The notes: generated by a model not told the origin, from the letters alone. Positions 35,541-44,835 are shown, counted from the first letter of the stretch. The stretch is 64,000 bases of DNA from Fredinandcohnia onubensis (GCF_002734285.1 NZ_NSEA01000016.1:1-64000), one strand, 5' to 3'. A program made the numbers and translations.

Positions 35541-36473
35541 CTACTGGTGCAGGTCACCTGTGCCCAATAATTTTTCTGTTTCTTCTAGTGTTGGCATTGA
35601 GGTTTGGGCGCCTTTTTTGGTGACGGTTAGGGCGCCGACCGCATTTGCAAATTCGGTTGCCTTTTGCAGGTTTTTTCCGCTTGCGAGCGCTGTGGCAAGT
35701 GCCCCTGCAAATGCATCACCCGCTGCTGTTGTATCAATCGCTATCACAGCGTGCGGCTCAACAGCAAACGTTTCTTCTTCCCTCGATACAACAACACCTT
35801 TTCCACCAAGCTTAGCAAAAACAGTCCCCACACCTTTATTCAAAAGCCAACTGCTAGCCTTTTTTGCGGATTCCACATCCGTAATTTTCGTGTTCGCTAC
35901 AACTCCTAACTCACTCTCATTCGGAACAATGTAGGTCACTTTTTTTAATAACTCATCTGGCAGCTTTCGTGCAGGCGCAGGGTCGAGTATAACCGGGACA
36001 TTATGTGTATGAGCGATATTGGCTACATCAATGACCGTTTCCAAAGGAATCTCCAGCTGTATCATCACAAGCTTTGCCTTACGAATGACCTGTTCGTGTT
36101 TCTTCACATATTCCGGTGTCACATAGTCGTTGGCGCCCGGTGAAACAACGATACTATTATCCCCCTCGGCATTTACACTTATCACCGCAACGCCGGACGA
36201 AACGCCGCTGACTTTTTCAATATACGAAGTGTCCGCACCGACCTCATTCAATCCATTTAAAAGTTGCTCACCGAAAAGATCGTCTCCGACACAGCCGAGC
36301 ATCGAAACTGATGCCCCAAGCTTCGCTGCAGCATACGCTTGGTTGCCACCTTTCCCACCATTTCCAGTAAAAAAGCCATGACCGAGCACCGTCTCGCCCC
36401 ACTCAGGTCTCTCCTTCACATTCACCACCATATCCACATTCAAACTACCCACCACAACAACATCCGCACTCAT
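35541..36473 (-). CDS. rbsK: ribokinase
   Basis: 310 residues of the PfkB family. Signature 1 is GNGGKGGNQAYAAAKLGA (about 36-53) and signature 2 DTTAAGDAFAGALA (about 251-264) carries the catalytic Asp; LDPAPARKL and PNESE are also typical. Phosphorylates D-ribose at O5. ATG 36473 follows a GGGGG tract; the 21 codons upstream are repeat-derived. It pairs functionally with the adjacent nucleoside hydrolase. Confidence 0.93.
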   Translation of the reverse strand: MSADVVVVGSLNVDMVVNVKERPEWGETVLGHGFFTGNGGKGGNQAYAAAKLGASVSMLGCVGDDLFGEQLLNGLNEVGADTSYIEKVSGVSSGVAVISVNAEGDNSIVVSPGANDYVTPEYVKKHEQVIRKAKLVMIQLEIPLETVIDVANIAHTHNVPVILDPAPARKLPDELLKKVTYIVPNESELGVVANTKITDVESAKKASSWLLNKGVGTVFAKLGGKGVVVSREEETFAVEPHAVIAIDTTAAGDAFAGALATALASGKNLQKATEFANAVGALTVTKKGAQTSMPTLEETEKLLGTGDLHQ

Positions 36474-36488
36474 CCAACAACCCCCTAT

Positions 36489-36556
36489 GGGACAGAGGGA
36501 CAGGTCCCGCGTCCCACCATCTTTTTCCAAGGACAAAGGACCTGTCCCCGCGTCCC
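36489..36556. repeat. two GGGACAGGTCCC-family palindromes
   Basis: Copies at 36489-36515 and 36530-36556 upstream of rbsK. Confidence 0.85.
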
Positions 36557-36653
36557 AAATATGATATAAATTATTATAGACAATGTAACAGGTACTGGCA
36601 AAAGTGATTGTTAATTACTATATCAATATAATAATATCAGGTGGAGAGCTACT

Positions 36654-37061
36654 ATGGGACAGGGGAAGAAGAAGGGTAAAAAGAGTCATAAAAAGCAATT
36701 TTGGGGATTAGCTAAGGAAGTACGACTTGAAAAAGGGAAAGAGTGGGTCGCCCACTATGAGGGCGATGACATTATTAAAGGCTATTCGAAGACATTTGGA
36801 CTCAACCTAATAAACTCCATGAAGGAGCTAAAAAGGATCGGAGTTCCAATAAGTAGTCAAGACAGGAAACGTATTGAGGATTTAATTGAGGAAGGAAAAA
36901 GAAAAAAGGAACTACGAAGAGAAAAAAGAAGAAACGCACTTGGACTGAACGAATTTAAGGATTATGACGAAACATTTTCATTCATAGCCGGTTATACACC
37001 AGGCGGAGCACCTTATGGAATGACCCACGAGGAGATGGAAAAACGAACAAAAGAAGAATAG
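36654..37061 (+). CDS. hypothetical basic protein
   Basis: 135 residues from ATG 36654, preceded by AGGTGGAG. The first 15 residues are almost all Lys/Gly/His (MGQGKKKGKKSHKKQ). The middle has WVAHYEGDDIIKGYSKTFGLN, and a Lys/Arg/Glu helix covers about 70-105. No membrane segment. Composition suggests nucleic acid or ribosome contact, but I do not recognise the family. Confidence 0.65.
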   Translation: MGQGKKKGKKSHKKQFWGLAKEVRLEKGKEWVAHYEGDDIIKGYSKTFGLNLINSMKELKRIGVPISSQDRKRIEDLIEEGKRKKELRREKRRNALGLNEFKDYDETFSFIAGYTPGGAPYGMTHEEMEKRTKEE

Positions 37062-37064
37062 TGT

Positions 37065-37087
37065 GGGCAAAGGGACATTCCTTGTCC
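37065..37087. repeat. degenerate GGGACAGGTCCC-family palindrome
   Basis: GGGCAAAGGGACATTCCTTGTCCC-like remnant between convergent genes. Confidence 0.6.
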
Positions 37088-37095
37088 CAAAGCCG

Positions 37096-37851
37096 TCAAT
37101 CTTCCCAATACGAATCTTTGTCAACATAGAGGAGGGCATTTTCATGTGTTCGTAAGATGGATGCGGGACATTCCGTGCTGATTGGGCCATTCAATGTTTC
37201 CTTGACGGCCTGCGCCTTCGTTTTTCCTGGCACCATGCAGTACATAAATTTGGCCGATAAAAGTGTTGGAATTGTTAGAGTCAGTGCATATTGGGGAACC
37301 ACATCCAATGAAGCGAAGCAACCATCATTGACTTGCTGTTGACGGCACATTGCATCAAGCTCTACCTTTTTAATTACCTGTGGATCATCGAAATCAGCGA
37401 CCGGTGGGTCATTGAACGCAATATGCCCGTTTTCCCCAATCCCAAGACAAACAATATCAATCGGGCGTTCCAGTAAAAGCTTTGTATAACGCTCAGTCTC
37501 ATTTTCATTCGCGCTGTCTATCAAATGGACCTCTTTAAACGGAACCCTTGTAAACAATCTTTCTTTTAAGAAGTTCTGGAATAACTGTGGCGCATCGTGA
37601 CTGAGCCCCAGGTATTCGTCCATATGAAACGCGATGATTTGGTTCCAATGTATTCTCTCATCCGTTATTAAATACTGTAAAAACTCATTCTGAGAAGGGG
37701 CCGCCGCAAAAACCATAATAATCTCGTCCTGGTTCTGTTGAAGCCGTACAATTCGATCAGACACATCACGCGCTGCAAACTCACCCATTTCACTACGAGT
37801 TTCAAAAACAAAATAACTCAACTGATCTTCCTGTCCCTTTTTAACAACCAT
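37096..37851 (-). CDS. glucosamine-6-phosphate deaminase-like protein
   Basis: 251 residues of the NagB/6-phosphogluconolactonase family. CLGIGENGHIAFNDPP (about 130-145) is the NagB active-site signature, with FHMDEYLGL and the late VPGKTKAQAV. NagB converts GlcN-6-P to Fru-6-P and ammonia. ATG 37851 has AGGGG 8 nt upstream; TTG 37869 is also open. There is no nagA or nagR nearby, and the sequence is diverged from the usual NagB, so another amino-sugar phosphate is possible. Confidence 0.8.
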   Translation of the reverse strand: MVVKKGQEDQLSYFVFETRSEMGEFAARDVSDRIVRLQQNQDEIIMVFAAAPSQNEFLQYLITDERIHWNQIIAFHMDEYLGLSHDAPQLFQNFLKERLFTRVPFKEVHLIDSANENETERYTKLLLERPIDIVCLGIGENGHIAFNDPPVADFDDPQVIKKVELDAMCRQQQVNDGCFASLDVVPQYALTLTIPTLLSAKFMYCMVPGKTKAQAVKETLNGPISTECPASILRTHENALLYVDKDSYWED

Positions 37852-38049
37852 ACTTTCAACCCCTAGCAACCTTCTAATTAAACGCTTCCAATTTTAAAAT
37901 ACCATACCCACCTCTCGCTGTACATTTTCGACATAATTCGAAGGGTACAGACAATATTTGTCCCAAAACTGAAACCTTTCCTGCCTATAAAACGTCTAAT
38001 ATATTGTGCAGTTTTTGATTATCCTAATCTAAAAAAGGTGTTGATTGAA

Positions 38050-38982
38050 ATGAGTCGAGTTGACCGCCATTCGAAACAAAAACCGAAACGGAAATGGCCA
38101 AAAGTTATTGGAACAATTGCTCTTGTTTTATTGTTAGCTGTCGGTGGATACGCCGTTTATTTATACCAATCAGTGGCGAGTACGGTTGGAAAGATGCATG
38201 AAGACCGGGCCCCTTCCGACAAACGAACCACACAGATCGATATCAGTAAAAAGGATCCGATTTCGATTCTGCTTATGGGCGTTGATGAACGCTCGGGCGA
38301 CAAGGGTCGTACTGATACGCTAATTGTGGTTAGTGTTAATCCTAATACGAATTCCATGCAGATGTTGAGCATTCCGCGTGATACGCGCGTTGAAATTGTT
38401 GGCAAAGGGATTCAGGATAAAATTAACCATGCGTACGCTTATGGCGGCGTCGATATGACGATTGATTCCGTTGAGAACTTTCTAGATGTACCGATTGACT
38501 ACTATGTGAAGGTAAATATGGAAGGTTTACAGCAAATCGTTGATGCGCTTGGTGGAGTACAAGTGAACAGCACATTTGCGTTCTCGTATGAGGGTGCATC
38601 ATTCTCTGAGGGAACTCAAACCCTAAACGGGGAAGAAGCCCTTAAATATGCACGAATGAGATACGACGATCCTCGCGGTGACTTCGGTCGACAGGATCGA
38701 CAAAAGCAGGTTATCCAAGGGATCATCGACAAAGGTGCAAGCATCACTTCTGTTACAAAAATAGATGACATTCTCGGTGCACTTGGCAATAACGTCAAGA
38801 CCGATATTTCCTTTGATGAAATGAAAACCATTCAGGCAAACTATAAGGGTGCTCGTCATAACATCGAGCAATTCAGCATCGATGGTGTCGGCAAAACCCT
38901 AGACGCATGGTACTGGATCGTTTCCGAAGAAGAACGCCAAGCTGTCTCATCCCGCTTGAAAAAACACTTAGAAATCGAATAG
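38050..38982 (+). CDS. LytR-CpsA-Psr (LCP) family cell-wall ligase
   Basis: 310 residues. One N-terminal membrane span (about 19-41), then the extracellular LCP domain with ILLMGVDERSGDKGRTDTLIV, SIPRDTRVEI, DKINHAYAYGG and ARMRYDDPRGDFGRQDRQKQVI. LCP enzymes transfer teichoic acids or capsule from lipid carrier to peptidoglycan. ATG 38050 is about 9 nt after AAAGGTG; an in-frame GTG at 38038 overlaps that site. It is followed by a terminator. Confidence 0.93.
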   Translation: MSRVDRHSKQKPKRKWPKVIGTIALVLLLAVGGYAVYLYQSVASTVGKMHEDRAPSDKRTTQIDISKKDPISILLMGVDERSGDKGRTDTLIVVSVNPNTNSMQMLSIPRDTRVEIVGKGIQDKINHAYAYGGVDMTIDSVENFLDVPIDYYVKVNMEGLQQIVDALGGVQVNSTFAFSYEGASFSEGTQTLNGEEALKYARMRYDDPRGDFGRQDRQKQVIQGIIDKGASITSVTKIDDILGALGNNVKTDISFDEMKTIQANYKGARHNIEQFSIDGVGKTLDAWYWIVSEEERQAVSSRLKKHLEIE

Positions 38983-39010
38983 TTGGTAGGCAAAGGGGTC
39001 CTGTTTCAGT

Positions 39011-39037
39011 GGGTCACAGGGACAGGTCCCTTGACCC
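39011..39037. repeat. palindrome with GGGTC/GACCC arms
   Basis: The GGGACAGGTCCC core is flanked by GGGTC on the left and GACCC on the right, a compensating change relative to GGGAC/GTCCC. Confidence 0.85.
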
Positions 39038-39071
39038 ACTACAAAGTAACGGAATAAAAGATTTTAGTAGG

Positions 39072-39099
39072 CAACCGGTTTATATCGGTTGTTTTTTAT
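39072..39099 (+). terminator. LCP gene terminator
   Basis: CAACCG and CGGTTG stem around TTTATAT, followed by TTTTTTATTT. Confidence 0.8.
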
Positions 39100-39151
39100 T
39101 TGGAGAACTTTAGTTGGAGACTTTTAAGATGATATGTATTTCTTCAGATAA

Positions 39152-39481
39152 CTAAAACAAACTCCTGCAACTTTTTAAAACTTGTTCAAGGTCATGTTTA
39201 TGGAGAGTTCCTAATTGACGAATTAATTCGGAACCCTGTATTGATATAATTTTAGCAGTTCTTGCCACGGATGGTTTTAATAACCCAGCATCTTCCCAAT
39301 ATTCGATTACAATATCAAATTGTTTTCTTGGTTGTTGGCTAGTAACTGGAGCAACAATAACATCAATATCCAAAGCCAATTCGTTTCCAACAATTATTAC
39401 TGGGCGTTGCTTTGTTTGAGGGCTTCCTTTAAAAACAACATCTGCTAACCATACCTCACCCTGTTTAACCTTATCTTTCAT
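39152..39481 (-). CDS. MazF/PemK-family endoribonuclease toxin
   Basis: 109 residues from ATG 39481. GEVWLADV, RPVIIVGNEL, IDVIVAPVTS and ARTAKIISIQGSEL match the MazF fold and its RNA-cleft residues (Arg, then the late Thr/Ser). MazF enzymes cleave mRNA at short motifs. The start overlaps the antitoxin gene by 11 nt, with GAGGAGG in its tail. In-frame ATG 39493 is an alternative. Confidence 0.85.
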   Translation of the reverse strand: MKDKVKQGEVWLADVVFKGSPQTKQRPVIIVGNELALDIDVIVAPVTSQQPRKQFDIVIEYWEDAGLLKPSVARTAKIISIQGSELIRQLGTLHKHDLEQVLKSCRSLF

Positions 39482-39641
39482 TATAGATGTCATCCTCCTC
39501 GTTATTCCACCAATCATAACTTTTGCTTAACAGGATAACATCCTTTGACATGTATTTATCTTTAATTATTTCTATTAATTTTTGTCTCTCCTCCTCACCT
39601 AACATCTCAAGCTCTTTTAAAATTTTTTCTGAAATTGACAT
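39471..39641 (-). CDS. small antitoxin of the MazF-like pair
   Basis: 56 residues from ATG 39641 with GGAGGTG upstream. MSISEKILKELEMLGEEERQK is a helical N-terminus and the end is very acidic with Trp (SYDWWNNEEDD), suited to covering the toxin RNA cleft. No ribbon-helix-helix DNA-binding motif is obvious. Identified mainly by position and overlap with the toxin. Confidence 0.7.
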   Translation of the reverse strand: MSISEKILKELEMLGEEERQKLIEIIKDKYMSKDVILLSKSYDWWNNEEDDIYNER

Positions 39642-39857
39642 TTGAACACCTCCTGTATTATTTAAATTAATTATACTTTTAATTAAACAAAAATGAATAG
39701 GATAAAACCAAATAATTTTATTAACTATACTTACCATATGTACCTATTATACATACCGTACCAATAATGTTTTTACATGTCATAATACCCTCTTACATGT
39801 TTTCCTCCTTTTTCCACATACTAATGAGACAGGCTCATTGTTCCAAAGGAGGTCTTT

Positions 39858-40313
39858 ATGATGAAATTCAAATTTTTACTTTGTATAGCATTATTGTTTC
39901 TTTCGGTTTCGCCTGCTTCTGCTGCGGAGAAGAAGTCACCGTTTTTTGGTGTGAGCGCAACGGTTGTACAGGTCGAGGACGGTACATTTGAGGTAAAAAC
40001 GAATGGCGCTGAGGAAAACGAAGGGTTTGTTTTTTCACCTAGAGGGGTAAAAGGTGGAGAAACGATTGTATTTGAGGTACAGGTAAAGGGCGAGGCCGCC
40101 GTTTACTTACTTGTGGATGAGACTGATGCGCGAGGAACTTTTTTAGCTGAGACGGTATCCCCAGTGATAGGCTTACATGATCCGTGGCGGACCATCCAGC
40201 TTGAGGTCGAGCTGCAGGATACCACCTCTCAGATTGACGCGATGGTACTCACAAACAAACAGGAAAAAACTAAATTCATGTTTCGTAATGTAAAAATGAG
40301 TGTAAAAGAGTAA
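39858..40313 (+). CDS. secreted beta-rich protein, unknown function
   Basis: 151 residues, start preceded by AAAGGAGG. A clear signal peptide (MMKFKFLLCIALLFLSVSPASA) ends near residue 22 with ASA before AEKK. The rest alternates short strands (FEVQVKGEAAVYLLVDE, IQLEVELQDTTSQIDAMVLT), like a carbohydrate-binding or jelly-roll module. I cannot assign a family. Confidence 0.7.
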   Translation: MMKFKFLLCIALLFLSVSPASAAEKKSPFFGVSATVVQVEDGTFEVKTNGAEENEGFVFSPRGVKGGETIVFEVQVKGEAAVYLLVDETDARGTFLAETVSPVIGLHDPWRTIQLEVELQDTTSQIDAMVLTNKQEKTKFMFRNVKMSVKE

Positions 40314-40622
40314 AGGATGCCACCGACAGGTTCTGTCTGGAAGTACAAAAAGTATAATTGTTGATAAAATTACAGGAACATTTGAATTAACCAAAATGCT
40401 CTGGCGTATAATGCCTGAGCATTTTTCTATTTATTAGATTGTTCATCTAAAGAGCCCCTATATAAATCATTTTTTACACTAACATGAACTAATTGTGATG
40501 AGGCGTTAAAAAAGATTGACAAAATTCCTATTTTTTATGAGTAATTCCTGATAAAATCAGTTCGTTATAACTTTTTTCCGTTCTGAAAGATATTTATTGT
40601 AATGGTTTTTAGAAGGAGTTTA
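40314..40622. other. intergenic region before the orphan kinase
   Basis: Contains a terminator hairpin (40394-40427) for the secreted protein gene and an AT-rich stretch with TTGACA near 40516 but no well-spaced -10. Nothing else is recognised. Confidence 0.4.
40394..40427 (+). terminator. intrinsic terminator
   Basis: AATGCTC and GAGCATT arms followed by TTTTCTAT. Confidence 0.7.
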
Positions 40623-42284
40623 ATGATGAAATATACAGGTAGAATAATTATGATGTTGATTTATGTTGTTGTAACCGCTGCTTTTAAAACTTTTGATTAT
40701 GTTGAATTGGGGTACGTACCTGTATTCGAATACATTATTTCTGCAATAATGGTTTATCCCGTATGGTTGACTGGGTTACAATATGATAAAGCTAAATATT
40801 ACGCTAAGGAAGCACAGAAAAAAGATAAGGAATTAAATGATCTTTTTAACAGTGTAGATGCTGCAATTTACTCATATGATTTCCATACTGACAGATTAAT
40901 GGTTTCATCAAAAATTAGTGATGTCTATGGGTATTCACCTACTGAATTTAAAGAAAACATTATGTTCTGGAAAGAAGTCGTTATCCCGGAGGACATGAAG
41001 ATTGTATACGAATTAGAGCAAAAGTTAAGAAAAGGAGAAGAATGCATCGCAGAGTACCGAATACTACTGCCAAATGGTCAATTAAAGTGGATCCAAAAAC
41101 GTATTACCCCTATTTTTGACTTGGGCGGAAATCTTATAAAGATAAACGGAATTGATATCGATATCGATCAACGTAAAAAAGTAGAGGAATTACTTACACA
41201 TAGCCAGGAACAGAATCGTAAACTATTAGAAAAACGTCTGAAGGAAAGCGAACAACGTTTTGAGTCATTATTTGTGCATAATTCTGACCCCATCTTTACA
41301 TTTGATTTAGACAGGAAATTAATCGAGGCAAATTCAGCTGCAGAGAATATACTTGGTTATACGATTACAGAGCTCCAACAAAAGGAATGGGATTCTATTA
41401 TCACTCCAGAAGACCTAGATTTATACAGGGAGCAGTTTAAGCGTGTTAGCCAAGGAGAATGGAAAGAATCTACCCTATCAATGATTCATAAAGATGGTAG
41501 TAACAGAGTAATTGAGTTAAAAATGATACCTATCATAATTGATCATCAATGTATTGGAATCCATCAAATTACAAAGGACATCACTGAGTCTATATTAGCA
41601 GAGGAAAGGTTAAGAAGGTCCGATAAGCTGGCAGCTGTAGGTCTGTTAGCAGCCGGAGTGGCTCATGAGATTCGAAATCCATTAACAACTCTTAAAGGTT
41701 TTGTTCAATTACTTATGACAGATATTGATAAACATCATGCAGATATTTTGTTATCGGAAATAGATCGAATTAACCTGATTGTGAGTGAATTTCTTATTCT
41801 TTCAAAGCCACAAGTAATAAAGTATGAATCGCAAAATATAAAACTTATACTAAATAATATCATGTCAATTCTTGAAACCCAGGCCACATTAAAAGGTATA
41901 CAACTTATTTCAGAATATGATTTAGATATACCGTTCATCAATTGTGAGCAAAATCAGTTAAAACAAGTTTTTATCAATCTTATCAAAAACGCGATAGAAG
42001 CTATGCCAAATGGTGGGAAAATTAATATTAAGGCTAAGAAAATCAATAACAAAATGATAAGTATTCAAATTATTGATCAAGGAATAGGGATAAAAGAGGA
42101 GAGCATTCCCAAACTAGGAGAACCCTTTTATACTACAAAAGAAACTGGGACTGGATTAGGTTTAATGGTTTGTTTTAGGATCATTGAACAACACGGAGGT
42201 ATTATGAACATCTCTAGTCAAATAAATAAAGGCACAACAGTTGAAGTTTGCTTACCTATTGATTGTCCATTTAGAAATGAGTAA
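40623..42284 (+). CDS. orphan PAS-domain sensor histidine kinase (sporulation-kinase type)
   Basis: 553 residues from ATG 40623 (AGAAGGAG upstream). Two N-terminal membrane segments (to about 50), two PAS domains (about 75-190 and 215-340), and HisKA with AAGVAHEIRNPLTTLKGFVQLL, the H-box type of Bacillus KinA-KinE; HATPase motifs are FINLIKNAIEAMPNGG, DQGIGI and GTGLGLMV. No response regulator is adjacent, as for kinases feeding Spo0F, so entry into the sporulation phosphorelay is a reasonable inference. The gene is clearly more AT-rich than its neighbours, which could reflect transfer. Confidence 0.88.
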   Translation: MMKYTGRIIMMLIYVVVTAAFKTFDYVELGYVPVFEYIISAIMVYPVWLTGLQYDKAKYYAKEAQKKDKELNDLFNSVDAAIYSYDFHTDRLMVSSKISDVYGYSPTEFKENIMFWKEVVIPEDMKIVYELEQKLRKGEECIAEYRILLPNGQLKWIQKRITPIFDLGGNLIKINGIDIDIDQRKKVEELLTHSQEQNRKLLEKRLKESEQRFESLFVHNSDPIFTFDLDRKLIEANSAAENILGYTITELQQKEWDSIITPEDLDLYREQFKRVSQGEWKESTLSMIHKDGSNRVIELKMIPIIIDHQCIGIHQITKDITESILAEERLRRSDKLAAVGLLAAGVAHEIRNPLTTLKGFVQLLMTDIDKHHADILLSEIDRINLIVSEFLILSKPQVIKYESQNIKLILNNIMSILETQATLKGIQLISEYDLDIPFINCEQNQLKQVFINLIKNAIEAMPNGGKINIKAKKINNKMISIQIIDQGIGIKEESIPKLGEPFYTTKETGTGLGLMVCFRIIEQHGGIMNISSQINKGTTVEVCLPIDCPFRNE

Positions 42285-42475
42285 AAGATACTTATTCCTT
42301 AGTAGTAGAAAAGCGAAGGAGATAATTGAGTTTACTTCCGTTTTATCCGCTTTAAAAAACCACAACATAAACGAATACCAAGATAAAACTTATTGGAAAG
42401 AGAAGAATGTCTCCGATAGTTAGCATCGAAGGAGTTCCCCTCTTCCTTTTTTCTATCATATACCCTGGCACACAC

Positions 42476-42549
42476 TGGGATTCCACCGGCTAACATGGGC
42501 AGGCGGCATGTTCTCTTTCCTAGTTTCAGCACCGGAAAGTGGAATCCCA
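42476..42549. repeat. nested inverted repeat, about 74 nt
   Basis: Outer arms TGGGATTCCAC (42476-42486) and GTGGAATCCCA (42539-42549) are perfect 11-bp complements. Inside, AACATG (42492-42497) pairs with CATGTT (42507-42512). Only one copy is present in the window; it may be a small mobile element remnant or a structured RNA. Confidence 0.65.
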
Positions 42550-42571
42550 CGAGAAGTTACATCACCCAGCT

Positions 42572-42600
42572 GGGACAAGGGACCTGTCCCTAGAGGACCC
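42572..42600. repeat. GGGACAGGTCCC-family palindrome
   Basis: One copy with left arm GGGAC and a degenerate right arm (GGACCC). Confidence 0.8.
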
Positions 42601-42643
42601 TGTGTTCGAACACTAGGATGAGGGCCGAGGACCCTTTTTTCCA

Positions 42644-44320
42644 TTATTTGTCCCAGGCTTGGATGAGTTGGTTTAGTTCGCCGGCGTTTTCTTCGAGTTG
42701 TTTGGCGCTTTTGGCGACTTCTTCCATGGAGCTGCTGGATTGCTGGGCGGTTGCGGATACTTGTTCAACGCCTGCAGCTGATTCTTCTGCGACAGCCGCG
42801 ATTCCTTCGATGGCTCCGCTAATTTCTCTTGTATCGTCAAGCACGCCGTATAGCGAGCTTGACATTGCCTCGATTTGTGAACCGATTTCTTCAATTGTCT
42901 TTTTCAATTCATTAAAGGTTTTACCGGTTGTTTGAATCTGGTTGGTACCTTCTTCAACGGATTGATAACCGTCATCTAAGGATTGAACGACCTGCTTTGA
43001 TTCCGTTTGGATTCCTTTTACAATCTCCGTGATCTCTGCGACCGATCTACCAACCTGTTCAGCAAGCTTTCGAACCTCGTCGGCGACAACCGCAAATCCT
43101 CTTCCATGTTCACCTGCGCGGGCTGCCTCGATGGCTGCGTTTAATGCTAAAAGATTCGTTTGCCCCGCAATCTCCTGAATCACTTTAACAAGCTTCGTAA
43201 TCTCATTTGTTTTATGATCCAGACCAACAACCAGTGCGTGTGACTGTCTCATTTTTTCATGGATGCTAGTCATTTGTTGAATTGATGTTTCCATATACGA
43301 GCTGCCGTCGTTTGTCATCGCAAGCATGCCTTGTGATTGTTCCTTGATGCTATCGCCCTTAACCGCAACCTGCATGATTTCGTCCGAGAAGGTGGACATT
43401 TTTTCAATCAATGTAGTAGCAGACGTCGCCTGGTCCTCTGCACCACGTGAAAGCTCCTCCATTGTGACTGCAATCTGCTGACTGCCTGCCATAACCTCAT
43501 CCGCATACTGGGTCAATTCTTCACTTTGACCCGTGACATTGTCGGAAACGACCACCATTTTCTTAACCATGCCTTTTACATTTTCATTCATCTCATTGAC
43601 CGCCAGAACAAGCTGGCCAATTTCATCTTTGAGCTTCGTTTTAATTGGTTCTGATTGAAGATTACCATTGGAAATCGCCTTCATACGACTTGCGACACTT
43701 TTCACAGGTCTAGCAATCACTACGGAGGTATAAATGGAAATCACGGTTCCTAATATAAGCGCAGCTGCTGCGACCACAAGGCCTACGAAGTTCACTGATT
43801 GACCATATTTCACAACGTCGGCTCCAGTTGAAACGATCTGTCTTTCGCGATCATCCGAAAGCTTTTTAACTTGTTCCATCAACGCATTTGACTTCGGCTG
43901 AATATACGTCTGTAAATTATGCATCGCAAGCTCGGTATTGCCGCTATCATAAGGAGCGAAAACTTTTTCCTTCATCAATTCACGCCAATTTTTCGTTTCC
44001 CTTATAAGCTCTTCAACCTCTGTTATCTTCATCGCACTTAATTTTCGATCCGTTAAATCAAATTCTACTGAATAGACATCGTATTCATTTTTATAGGAAA
44101 TATCCCCATAAAGCACATATGCTCTCGCAAGCGCTATACTCTGGGCAATATTGTATTTCAAACTATCATATTCTAGTAAAACGGAGAGTTCCTCAGACAC
44201 AACCTCATCCGTCTTCTGATTCATATTGGACACAGCTATGTAATTATAGGTCGCTAAGCCTATACAAAGGATGATAATGGCAAAAAAACTAGCAAACAAC
44301 CTCGTTCGAATACTTTTCAT
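42644..44320 (-). CDS. methyl-accepting chemotaxis protein
   Basis: 558 residues: membrane helix 1 (about 8-30), an extracellular four-helix-bundle-like sensor (30-185), membrane helix 2 (about 185-207), HAMP (208-260) and a long cytoplasmic coiled coil whose tip has the conserved [38 protein letters not shown]. Ligand unknown. The gene is preceded by a c-di-GMP-I riboswitch, so expression is tied to the motile/sessile switch. ATG 44320 follows GAAGAGG. The gene ends without an obvious strong terminator. Confidence 0.95.
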   Translation of the reverse strand: MKSIRTRLFASFFAIIILCIGLATYNYIAVSNMNQKTDEVVSEELSVLLEYDSLKYNIAQSIALARAYVLYGDISYKNEYDVYSVEFDLTDRKLSAMKITEVEELIRETKNWRELMKEKVFAPYDSGNTELAMHNLQTYIQPKSNALMEQVKKLSDDRERQIVSTGADVVKYGQSVNFVGLVVAAAALILGTVISIYTSVVIARPVKSVASRMKAISNGNLQSEPIKTKLKDEIGQLVLAVNEMNENVKGMVKKMVVVSDNVTGQSEELTQYADEVMAGSQQIAVTMEELSRGAEDQATSATTLIEKMSTFSDEIMQVAVKGDSIKEQSQGMLAMTNDGSSYMETSIQQMTSIHEKMRQSHALVVGLDHKTNEITKLVKVIQEIAGQTNLLALNAAIEAARAGEHGRGFAVVADEVRKLAEQVGRSVAEITEIVKGIQTESKQVVQSLDDGYQSVEEGTNQIQTTGKTFNELKKTIEEIGSQIEAMSSSLYGVLDDTREISGAIEGIAAVAEESAAGVEQVSATAQQSSSSMEEVAKSAKQLEENAGELNQLIQAWDK

Positions 44321-44344
44321 CTATGGTACCTCTTCCTCGTTGAT

Positions 44345-44496
44345 TAGTAGAAAATCAGGCAAAAAAATAAGACCAATCACTAAAAGAATGGCCCAACATG
44401 CGTACATTATTGGCAGCCAGGCGATCATGGTACAGTGTACGGTAGACCCTTAGCTTTGCGTCCAATCCTTTCGGAGAGTTTGCCCTATTCCGATAT
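44345..44496 (-). promoter_or_regulatory. c-di-GMP-I (GEMM) riboswitch
   Basis: Read on the minus strand, the aptamer (44496 to about 44411) has the class I hallmarks AGGGCAAAC, the CCGAAAGG tetraloop stem, GGACGCAAAGC and GGGTCTACCG, then a second stem closed by GCCTGGCTGCC. Downstream, GGCCATTC and GATTGGTC can form an imperfect hairpin followed by TTATTTTTTT, a plausible terminator platform. It lies between a sigma-A-like promoter and the chemoreceptor gene. Confidence 0.9.
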
Positions 44497-44511
44497 ACGT
44501 TTTCTTCTATT

Positions 44512-44540
44512 AGTATATAAGTTTTTCTACTTCTCAACAA
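44512..44540 (-). promoter_or_regulatory. predicted promoter of the riboswitch-chemoreceptor transcript
   Basis: On the minus strand TTGTTG (44540-44535) and TATACT (44517-44512) are separated by 17 nt, placing the transcription start near 44505, just before the aptamer. Confidence 0.55.
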
Positions 44541-44561
44541 TACACCACATCATAATTCCCA

Positions 44562-44654
44562 TTACTTTTTCACTACTAAATCGAGCAACAATTTCATAAA
44601 ATCTTCCTTATTTGCCGGTAGCACCTCAGGCAACTCCACATTCACCTTCATCAT
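44562..44654 (-). CDS. small protein, 30 residues
   Basis: An ORF with a strong ribosome site (ATGGAGGGATTCAA before ATG 44654). The peptide begins MMKVNVELPEVLPANK and ends in a leucine-rich basic helix (LLLDLVVKK). Not recognised. It lies just upstream of the riboswitch promoter; the strong Shine-Dalgarno is the main evidence that it is real. Confidence 0.5.
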   Translation of the reverse strand: MMKVNVELPEVLPANKEDFMKLLLDLVVKK

Positions 44655-44674
44655 TTGAATCCCTCCATTATTAT

Positions 44675-44702
44675 GGAACCACGGGGACGGTTCTCTTGGT
44701 TC
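44675..44702. repeat. GGTTCTC-type palindromic repeat
   Basis: GGAACCACGGGGACGG and TTCTCTTGGTTCC, single copy, 20 nt upstream of the 30-residue ORF. Confidence 0.75.
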
Positions 44703-44835
44703 CTTCTATTACGTTCCATCACTAGTAATCTAGTATTGCCGGATTTTTGCTAGATATACACGTTTGATAGAAAAATTTTGATAGTTTCGAGTGAGGGTAG
44801 TTAGGCTAAAATCAGCAAACGAGGAAGACACAAAA

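Larger units (their letters stand above)
42285..42643. other. intergenic region between convergent kinase and chemoreceptor genes
   Basis: Holds the nested inverted repeat at 42476-42549, one GGGACAGGTCCC palindrome at 42572-42600 and a short palindrome GTGTTCGAACAC near 42602. No gene is supported. Confidence 0.5.

Noticed and set aside
42590-42620. LexA-type operator at GTGTTCGAACAC
   Set aside because: Palindromic but does not match the Bacillus CGAACRNRYGTTYC pattern and lies between convergent genes.
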